From contig ONXX01000073.1 in the NCBI GenBank assembly GCA_900321955.1, positions 1 through 6,756 on the forward strand: a DNA stretch of 6,756 bases. Direction: 5' to 3'. Shown piece after piece: positions 1 through 4,378 of this stretch. The DNA comes from an uncultured Bacillota bacterium. GTDB taxonomy: Bacteria; Bacillota_I; Bacilli_A; Erysipelotrichales; Erysipelotrichaceae. Position 1 is the first letter of the stretch. Every line of letters starts with the position of its first letter. Both the position numbers and the translations under genes were made by a program. The notes beneath the pieces were generated by a model. That model worked only from the letters and a program-made list of their open reading frames with translations. It was not told where the DNA came from and ran no database searches.

Positions 1-50
1 CAGCCGCTGATCAAAAGCAGGATCAGGCTTATAATAAAGAGTTTTCTCAT
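1..50 (-). CDS. Lipoprotein, N-terminal signal peptide only (cut by window edge)
   Basis: Reading the minus strand from position 50 gives an ATG followed by MRKLFIISLILLLISG and then the first two bases (TG) of a codon that is probably Cys. This is a textbook SPII signal: two basic residues, a hydrophobic core rich in Ile and Leu, and a lipobox (L-I-S-G-C if the next base is T or C). The mature protein would be anchored to the outer face of the membrane through that Cys. Nothing of the mature part is in the window, so its function cannot be judged. It diverges from the lipoprotein gene at 185, whose signal has a similar layout, so the two could be related; that is inference. No ribosome binding site is visible just before the ATG. 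Confidence 0.6.
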   Translation of the reverse strand, partial: MRKLFIISLILLLISG

Positions 51-57
51 CAACAAA

Positions 58-87
58 AGTATAGTTTTTCTTGTGTTTTACTGTCAA
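58..87 (-). promoter_or_regulatory. Sigma-A-type promoter of the left lipoprotein gene
   Basis: On the minus strand a perfect -35 box TTGACA (82-87) is followed after 18 bases by TATACT (58-63). The expected transcription start is within a base or so of the ATG at 50, so the message would have almost no leader. No Shine-Dalgarno sequence lies between the -10 box and the ATG, which agrees with leaderless translation. The boxes are seen directly; the start point is inferred from spacing. Confidence 0.6.
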
Positions 88-98
88 CGAAGAGACTT

Positions 99-127
99 TG
101 TTGCACTATTGATGCGCACTGTTTACT
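99..127 (+). promoter_or_regulatory. Possible weak promoter of the 185-1063 lipoprotein gene
   Basis: TTGTTG (99-104) and TTTACT (122-127) are 17 bases apart and lie just before a palindrome and the lipoprotein gene. Both boxes deviate from consensus, and TAGAAT at 127-132 is an alternative -10. Position and spacing fit a sigma-A promoter, but support is weak. Confidence 0.25.
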
Positions 128-142
128 AGAATGAAACTGCTT

Positions 143-163
143 CAGGATGAAAATTTCATCCTG
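143..163 (+). promoter_or_regulatory. Perfect palindrome in the leader of the lipoprotein gene (operator or RNA hairpin)
   Basis: The arms CAGGATGAAA and TTTCATCCTG are exact reverse complements around a single central A. CTG (137-139) and CAG (164-166) can extend the pairing past a three-base bulge. It sits 22 bases before the ATG at 185 and just upstream of the ribosome binding site. No U-run follows, so it is not a standard terminator. It could be a repressor operator next to the promoter, or a 5'-UTR hairpin that affects RNA stability or translation. Confidence 0.5.
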
Positions 164-184
164 CAGAAAGTGAGGATATGAAAA

Positions 185-1063
185 ATGAAAAAATTAACAG
201 CGCTGTTGATGGCTGTATTACTTGTGCTGGCTGTCAGCGGATGCAAGAGCCAAAATGAAGAAAAACAGGAACCGGTCGTTCCGGCAGAACCGACACCGGT
301 ACCGGCAGAATATCTCGGTTCTTATCATGAAGAGATCGCCGGCAGAGGCATGTTGGAATTAAAAGAAAACGAAGTCATCATTGACTGGTCGGACAGTGCT
401 TTTGAAAAGGAACACTTTGAGTTCTCTGTCAGCTACAAGGCAGAAGACAATACGATGTCCTATTCCGGTGGCAAACGCATCAGGATCACCTTCGAATCCG
501 AAGAGAAATCCAGCGAAGAAGAAATTTACGCAGATGGTTCCGGTTACTTTGAGATCGGCGATAAGAAACTGATCTGGCACGATGACAAGGCAGAGTCCGG
601 CGCAGAGCCGACCGTCTTTGTCAAAGACGAAGCGATGATCGGTATTCCGAATCCCTGGACCTATACGGAAAATCTGGATGAAGCGATCAAAGCATCCGGT
701 CTGGAATTCTTCGATCCGCCGGTATCTGTACCGGAAGGTTATGAATTTGTGACTTATGGTGCAATGGATGGCATCATCGAAGCGCAATATGAAAGCGATG
801 AAAACAAGATGGTCATCCGCAAGTCCGAGACTTTGGAAGGTACGGATCTTTCCGGTGACTACAACAGCTATCCGGAAAACTGGGAAAAGAGCTTAAAGGG
901 TCTCAGCGTCAATCTGTTTGGTGACGGTGAAAAGATCTCCGCTGCCTACTTTGGCTTAGGTCCGCACTTCTCGCTCAACATCTACGATAAGAACGGCGGC
1001 AGCAGCCTCGGCAAAGGCATCACCATCGACGATCTCAGTTCGATCGTCATGGGCATGCAGTAA
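185..1063 (+). CDS. Two-domain lipoprotein with DUF4367-like C-terminal domain
   Basis: Predicted membrane-anchored extracytoplasmic lipoprotein of 292 aa; its biochemical role is unknown. The N-terminus has Lys2-Lys3, a hydrophobic core, and the lipobox V17-S18-G19-C20, so Cys20 should be lipidated and become the mature N-terminus. A Pro/Glu-rich linker (about 25-42) follows. Residues about 43-148 form a beta-rich acidic domain (GSYHEE, then DWSDSAFE, then ADGSGYFEIGDKKLIW). Residues about 152-292 carry the pattern IPNPW, then LDEAIKASGLEF, VPEGYE, IEAQYES, VIRKSE and LSGDYNSY. I recognise this pattern from DUF4367-type and related lipoproteins of Firmicutes, from memory and without a search. 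The ATG at 185 is preceded by GTGAGG (170-175). The ATG at 178 is in another frame. The alpha/beta-hydrolase starts 58 bp downstream with no terminator between, so the two may be cotranscribed. Confidence 0.85.
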   Translation: MKKLTALLMAVLLVLAVSGCKSQNEEKQEPVVPAEPTPVPAEYLGSYHEEIAGRGMLELKENEVIIDWSDSAFEKEHFEFSVSYKAEDNTMSYSGGKRIRITFESEEKSSEEEIYADGSGYFEIGDKKLIWHDDKAESGAEPTVFVKDEAMIGIPNPWTYTENLDEAIKASGLEFFDPPVSVPEGYEFVTYGAMDGIIEAQYESDENKMVIRKSETLEGTDLSGDYNSYPENWEKSLKGLSVNLFGDGEKISAAYFGLGPHFSLNIYDKNGGSSLGKGITIDDLSSIVMGMQ

Positions 1064-1121
1064 AAAGAAGAAACAACAGTTAAAACAAACGAAACAGCAG
1101 TCAGGAAACGTACAACCTTTT

Positions 1122-1919
1122 ATGCGAAAGAGACGGATCTACATCGGCCAGGGGGATCACAAACTGAAACTGATCATTCTGGATCCGAAGAAAAGAAAAG
1201 AAAAAATACCGGGGATCTTATGGATCCACGGCGGCGGTTATATGGTAGGCATGGCGGCGATGGTGGATTTTTCCTGCGGCAAAATGCTGGGAAAAAGATA
1301 TGAAGCCGTTGTGGTCTCACCCGGTTACCGCCTGGCTTTTCAGGCGCCGTATCCTGCCGCATTGGAGGACTGCTACGCAGCTTTGGAATACATGTGGGAT
1401 CATGCCGATGAACTTGGCATCGACAGGGACAAGATCATCGTCGGCGGCGAAAGTGCCGGCGGCGGTCTGGCCGCAGCGCTCTGTCTCTATGCCAGAGACA
1501 AGGGGAAGATCTCCATTGCCATGCAGATCCCTTTGTATCCGATGATCGACTGCTACGATACCGATTCTTCCAGAAACAACCACGGCAAGATCTGGAATAC
1601 CAGACGCAACCACTGGGGCTGGAAGAATTATCTGGGTGATCTGCTTGACAAAACGGTTCCGTCCTACGCCTCGCCATCCAGAGAAGAAAACCTCGCTCGT
1701 TTGCCGTACTGTTACACCTTTGTGTGTGACGGGGAACCTTTCTATGATGAGACGATACGCTATGTGGAGGATCTGCGAAGGGCGGGCGTCGAGGCGGATG
1801 TCGATATCTACAAGGGCGATGTCCACGCCTTTGACCTGATCTGTTTCTGGACCAGGCAGGCAAAAGATGCCAGAGAAAAACTCTGTCAGATGTACAAAAC
1901 CTATATCGATCTGATTTAA
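1122..1919 (+). CDS. Alpha/beta-hydrolase (HSL / fold-3 esterase type)
   Basis: Likely cytoplasmic carboxylester hydrolase of 265 aa; its substrate cannot be read from sequence. Family hallmarks appear in order: oxyanion-hole motif HGGG (36-39), nucleophile elbow G-E-S-A-G with Ser111, and His235 in DVHAFD as the catalytic base. The acid position in this family is usually Asp in a DPLxDE-like motif; here the matching stretch is EPFYDE, so Glu205 probably takes that role. There is no signal peptide. The length is slightly short for the family (about 280-320 aa), and HGGG lies near the N-terminus. The start is uncertain: the only nearby Shine-Dalgarno-like bases (AGGAAA, from about 1103) are too far from the ATG at 1122, and the frame stays open upstream without ATG, GTG or TTG back to about 960. 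The gene ends inside a terminator. Confidence 0.88.
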   Translation: MRKRRIYIGQGDHKLKLIILDPKKRKEKIPGILWIHGGGYMVGMAAMVDFSCGKMLGKRYEAVVVSPGYRLAFQAPYPAALEDCYAALEYMWDHADELGIDRDKIIVGGESAGGGLAAALCLYARDKGKISIAMQIPLYPMIDCYDTDSSRNNHGKIWNTRRNHWGWKNYLGDLLDKTVPSYASPSREENLARLPYCYTFVCDGEPFYDETIRYVEDLRRAGVEADVDIYKGDVHAFDLICFWTRQAKDAREKLCQMYKTYIDLI

Positions 1920-1946
1920 AAACTGCTTCGTTGGAAGCAGTTTTTT
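1918..1946. terminator. Bidirectional intrinsic terminator between convergent genes
   Basis: A perfect 12-bp stem, AAAAACTGCTTC with GAAGCAGTTTTT around the loop GTTG, ends in a T-run on the plus strand and also on the minus strand because the stem base is A/T only. Its left arm overlaps the TAA of the hydrolase gene. It stands 7 bp from the stop of the minus-strand RyR gene, so it should end both transcripts. Confidence 0.9.
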
Positions 1947-1952
1947 GATGGT

Positions 1953-3800
1953 TTACTTGTCTTTTAAGATGTAGTTGATCTTGGCGATGATGCCCCGATC
2001 GGCCTCCAGATAATTGACGGTCTTATTCGAGCCGTATTGTTTGAAGAGGCGGTTGACCATGTCTTCTGTTTTCTTGAGCTTACTGTTGGCGACGATGGCC
2101 GGATGCAGACGAAGCTTTGGATCATTGGCCCGCTTGCCTTCGTATTTGGCGATGATGGCCGCGGTCTGTTTTTCATCGGCGGTCTTCCAGCCGTGCAGGA
2201 TCTGGTAGGCAGACCAGCGGTCGTGTTCGCTGTCGGCCATTTTTTTCATATTCTTTTCCTCATCCAGCCATTGATCGATGAATTCTTCATCGCTGATGCT
2301 TTCATCTTTTTTAAAGGAAAGGATGTAAGCTTTTTTATACTGCAGCGCCAAAGCCTGGGCGTAGGAGGATTCCTGGTTGTGAATGCGGTAGAAGCCGCTC
2401 TCCTGCAGGGCCTTGTTGACAGCGGCAGGATCCTTGAGATCGGCACCTTCGTTTTGGGAAGAGAGGTAGGAGAGGTGGACGCGGGCGGCGGCTTTCTCGC
2501 CGGTCGGGTTGATCAGTTGATCGTAGCTGTAGATCGAAGAGAGTTTGCCGAAGAAATGGATGTGGTCGTCTTTGACGATCGACTGCAGGCCCTCATCGCC
2601 GATGCGGCAATAGATCGGCGGACAGGAGAGATCTTCACACAAAGAAGAGAGATGGCGCTTAATCTGCTTGGCGGTTTCATAGGCCGTCTTGTCGTTTTTA
2701 TAGATGACAAAGACCAGATCGGGGATCTCCTTTGCCGGTACATTTTCCAATTCCTGGCCGTACCTGCAGTCAAGGACCTTGATCGGATAGGAAGACAAGT
2801 CCTGACACTTGGCGGCGATCGACTGATAGAAATTGTAGACACCGTTTCCGATGTAGGAGATCTGGTAGGAAGAATCCGGTTTGATCAAAAGGCAGACCAG
2901 ATCTTCCAGAAGCGATAAGGAGATCGGATCATCGGAAAGCAGCCAGACCTTCGGATCTTTTGTTTTCACCAGAAGGTCTTTGTTTAAACTCAATGCTGAG
3001 AGAGAAAGCGAAGCACCCTCGTCGATGTGGCGCAGATAGATCTTATCGGCATACTGTTCATCGAGGTCGATGAGAACCTCCCTTTGTTCGATCGAACCAA
3101 AGACGCGGACGATGACGTTTTCCGGTGTGTAGTTTTTCTGTTTGATGAGCCGTTCACACAGGGCGGCCGTTTCCATGAGTCTTGCATCGGGATCCTCATC
3201 GATTTCATAGAATTCGTATTTCTTGCGTTTTAACAGATGAATCTTTTCGGGTGAGGAAGAAATACGGAGTCCCTTGATGGAAGCGATCTGGTTCTTGATC
3301 GTATTATCGACTTCATCACAGTTGGCGAAGACGATGACGCCGTTTCCTTTTGTTTCCGCCAGAGAAGAAGCGATCGCAAAGGAACGCTCATTGAAGTCGG
3401 AAAAGATATGGAATCGTTTCAGAAAGAGAAACGAGAAGAAGGCTTTGATCTTGGCCGAAAAGGTCAATAAGAAAAAGGAAGAGGCCAGAGGTCCTAAGAT
3501 ATAGAGCGAATACAAAAGAAAACGATAGAGACGGAAAGTCCCTTCATCCATCTGCAAGGTATATGGGATGTCGCCATCCACACCCAAAGCGATGCCGGAA
3601 ACGCCGGAGCGAAAGCTTTCGATCAGGGCAATGGGCAGATCGGAATTCTGGATGTAGTAGGGAAAGACCAGAACAGAGATGGCCAAAGACATCGCTGCCG
3701 TCAAGGTCAGGGTAAAGGCCTGAATATCGTCTTTTTGAACTAAGGCATAAGAGAAGCCGAGAAATAAGACCACTAGAGCGCCGATAATGAAACTGGTCAT
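1953..3800 (-). CDS. Membrane-anchored TrkA-N-like protein with C-terminal RyR domain
   Basis: Putative membrane-bound sensor or effector of 615 aa. The start at 3800 was chosen because AAAAGGAGG lies 5 bases upstream of that ATG; a TTG at 3848 in the same frame overlaps the likely -10 box. Hydrophobic segments lie at about 4-21, 28-50 and 95-127, with the rest probably cytoplasmic. From about 129 a Rossmann-like region begins (FHIFSDFNERSFAIASSL, then GVIVFANCDE); it resembles TrkA-N NAD-binding folds, but the GxGxxG loop is replaced by SDFNER. A second such region starts near 284 (KVWLLSDDPISLSLLEDL). Residues about 522-590 match a prokaryotic RyR domain: ADSEHDRW (E525, H526, R528, W529), then GW (537-538) and a later LHPAIV. 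Animal RyR domains belong to Ca-release channels; in bacteria their ligands are unproven. A divergent TIR gene lies nearby. The domain calls rest on pattern recognition. RyR is the surest part. Confidence 0.8.
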   Translation of the reverse strand: MTSFIIGALVVLFLGFSYALVQKDDIQAFTLTLTAAMSLAISVLVFPYYIQNSDLPIALIESFRSGVSGIALGVDGDIPYTLQMDEGTFRLYRFLLYSLYILGPLASSFFLLTFSAKIKAFFSFLFLKRFHIFSDFNERSFAIASSLAETKGNGVIVFANCDEVDNTIKNQIASIKGLRISSSPEKIHLLKRKKYEFYEIDEDPDARLMETAALCERLIKQKNYTPENVIVRVFGSIEQREVLIDLDEQYADKIYLRHIDEGASLSLSALSLNKDLLVKTKDPKVWLLSDDPISLSLLEDLVCLLIKPDSSYQISYIGNGVYNFYQSIAAKCQDLSSYPIKVLDCRYGQELENVPAKEIPDLVFVIYKNDKTAYETAKQIKRHLSSLCEDLSCPPIYCRIGDEGLQSIVKDDHIHFFGKLSSIYSYDQLINPTGEKAAARVHLSYLSSQNEGADLKDPAAVNKALQESGFYRIHNQESSYAQALALQYKKAYILSFKKDESISDEEFIDQWLDEEKNMKKMADSEHDRWSAYQILHGWKTADEKQTAAIIAKYEGKRANDPKLRLHPAIVANSKLKKTEDMVNRLFKQYGSNKTVNYLEADRGIIAKINYILKDK

Positions 3801-3805
3801 GTCTT

Positions 3806-3814
3806 CCTCCTTTT
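3806..3814 (-). promoter_or_regulatory. Ribosome binding site that fixes the RyR-protein start
   Basis: AAAAGGAGG on the minus strand stands 5 bases before the ATG at 3800. It is a near-perfect Shine-Dalgarno match and decides against the in-frame TTG at 3848, which has no such site. Confidence 0.85.
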
Positions 3815-3847
3815 CGATAATTGTTGCATTGTCATACTGCTGATTCA

Positions 3848-3853
3848 ATTATA
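3848..3853 (-). promoter_or_regulatory. -10 box (TATAAT) for the RyR gene
   Basis: A perfect TATAAT on the minus strand lies 47 bases before the start codon and just after the terminator of the upstream small gene. The predicted transcript starts near 3841, giving a leader of about 40 bases. No convincing -35 box is seen at 16-18 bp spacing, since that region is the terminator's pyrimidine tract. The promoter may be weak or activator-dependent. Confidence 0.5.
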
Positions 3854-3874
3854 ACGTATGAGGAACGAGAAAAG

Positions 3875-3896
3875 AAAAAACCCGTTGATCACGGGT
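3875..3896 (-). terminator. Intrinsic terminator of the GG-leader gene
   Basis: Read on the minus strand, ACCCGT and ACGGGT form a 6-bp GC-rich stem around a 5-base loop, followed at once by six T's. It begins 5 bases after the TGA of the small gene at 3902, so it separates that gene from the downstream RyR gene unless there is read-through. Confidence 0.85.
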
Positions 3897-3901
3897 CTTC
3901 A

Positions 3902-4210
3902 TCATTTCGTTTTGAACGGCAGGATCTCTGCTTTTTTCAAGACCATCCAGGTGCCCTTGTAGCGGGCATAATAATACTCAACATCCTCATAGCCCAGGAT
4001 CCGGCCGTAGTTGGCAACGTAGACTTTCATGTTTACCTGGAGCTTTGTTCCGTTCGGAGCTTCCATGGCAACATCCTTATTGTAAGGACCGTTATAAAGA
4101 TGAATCATGCCGCCGTCAATGGTCTCGACTTTGACAACATCGGCATTCATGGTAACGTGTCCGCCGGCAATCTTTTCCAGCATCTCATCATTGAGTTTAT
4201 TCTCATCCAT
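3902..4210 (-). CDS. Small protein with GG-type (bacteriocin-like) leader and SH3-like body
   Basis: A 102-aa product whose function is unknown. The ATG at 4210 was chosen because AAAGAGG stands 8 bases before it and a TATAAT box lies 21 bases upstream; longer readings from 4264 or 4240 would start in or before that promoter. The first 17 residues, MDENKLNDEMLEKIAGG, have the acidic, Leu/Met/Ile-spaced double-glycine leader pattern seen in class II bacteriocins and other peptides exported by C39-peptidase ABC transporters. Cleavage after Gly17 would leave an 85-aa body. Residues about 52-98 (APNGTKLQVNMKVYVANYG, then YYYARYKGTWMVLKKAEIL) resemble a small beta-barrel of bacterial SH3 type. The body has no Cys and is rich in Tyr. 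No transporter, modification or immunity gene is in the window. It may be an exported factor, or a non-exported protein that keeps a leader-like N-terminus. Confidence 0.75.
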   Translation of the reverse strand: MDENKLNDEMLEKIAGGHVTMNADVVKVETIDGGMIHLYNGPYNKDVAMEAPNGTKLQVNMKVYVANYGRILGYEDVEYYYARYKGTWMVLKKAEILPFKTK

Positions 4211-4218
4211 ATTTTTGT

Positions 4219-4225
4219 CCTCTTT
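4219..4225 (-). promoter_or_regulatory. Ribosome binding site of the GG-leader gene
   Basis: AAAGAGG on the minus strand is 8 bases before the ATG at 4210. This good Shine-Dalgarno match selects that codon over the in-frame ATG at 4240 and TTG at 4264. Confidence 0.75.
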
Positions 4226-4231
4226 GAATTC

Positions 4232-4237
4232 ATTATA
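4232..4237 (-). promoter_or_regulatory. -10 box (TATAAT) of the GG-leader gene
   Basis: A perfect TATAAT lies 21 bases before the ATG at 4210, predicting a leader of about 15 bases that just includes the ribosome binding site. The only -35-like motif, TTGCCA at 4259-4264, is 21 bp away, which is too far for a standard sigma-A promoter. Confidence 0.5.
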
Positions 4238-4294
4238 CATTCCAAACAAAAAGATGTGTGGCAATGATTATCGCAAATGGAAGGCGCTATCCAT

Positions 4295-4300
4295 TATAAT
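4295..4300 (+). promoter_or_regulatory. -10 box (TATAAT) of the TIR gene
   Basis: A perfect TATAAT within the palindrome CATTATAATG (4292-4301) predicts transcription from about 4307, giving a leader of roughly 70 bases to the ATG at 4379. No clear -35 box is seen. This placement would exclude the earlier in-frame ATG at 4277. Confidence 0.45.
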
Positions 4301-4365
4301 GAAGGTGACAAGCAGATCAATCATCTAAAACCGAAAAGGGAAATACCATTTCCTATGAAAGAAGT

Positions 4366-4374
4366 AAGGCAGGG
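4366..4374 (+). promoter_or_regulatory. Ribosome binding site of the TIR gene
   Basis: AAGGCAGGG ends 4 bases before the ATG at 4379, with its AAGG core 9 bases away. It supports this start over the in-frame ATGs at 4277 and 4355, which have no well-placed site. The TIR fold also begins right after it. Confidence 0.6.
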
Positions 4375-4378
4375 AAAC

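Noticed and set aside
1317..1863. Two open frames (169 and 142 codons) on the minus strand
   Set aside because: Both are antisense to the alpha/beta-hydrolase, which has clear catalytic motifs. Their products have no recognisable pattern.
2037..2918. Open frame of 293 codons on the plus strand
   Set aside because: It lies fully antisense to the RyR-protein gene, which has a strong ribosome binding site, membrane segments and a recognisable RyR domain. The antisense product is low-complexity, rich in Val, Phe, Gly and Asp, with no family pattern.
3821..4267. Open frame of 148 codons on the plus strand
   Set aside because: It runs antisense across the GG-leader gene and its terminator, through two regulatory spacers. 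The minus-strand gene has a promoter, ribosome binding site and terminator in the right order.
4277..4378. 34-residue N-terminal extension of the TIR protein
   Set aside because: It has no ribosome binding site, spans the likely -10 box at 4295-4300, and lies before a TIR domain that starts naturally at the ATG at 4379.
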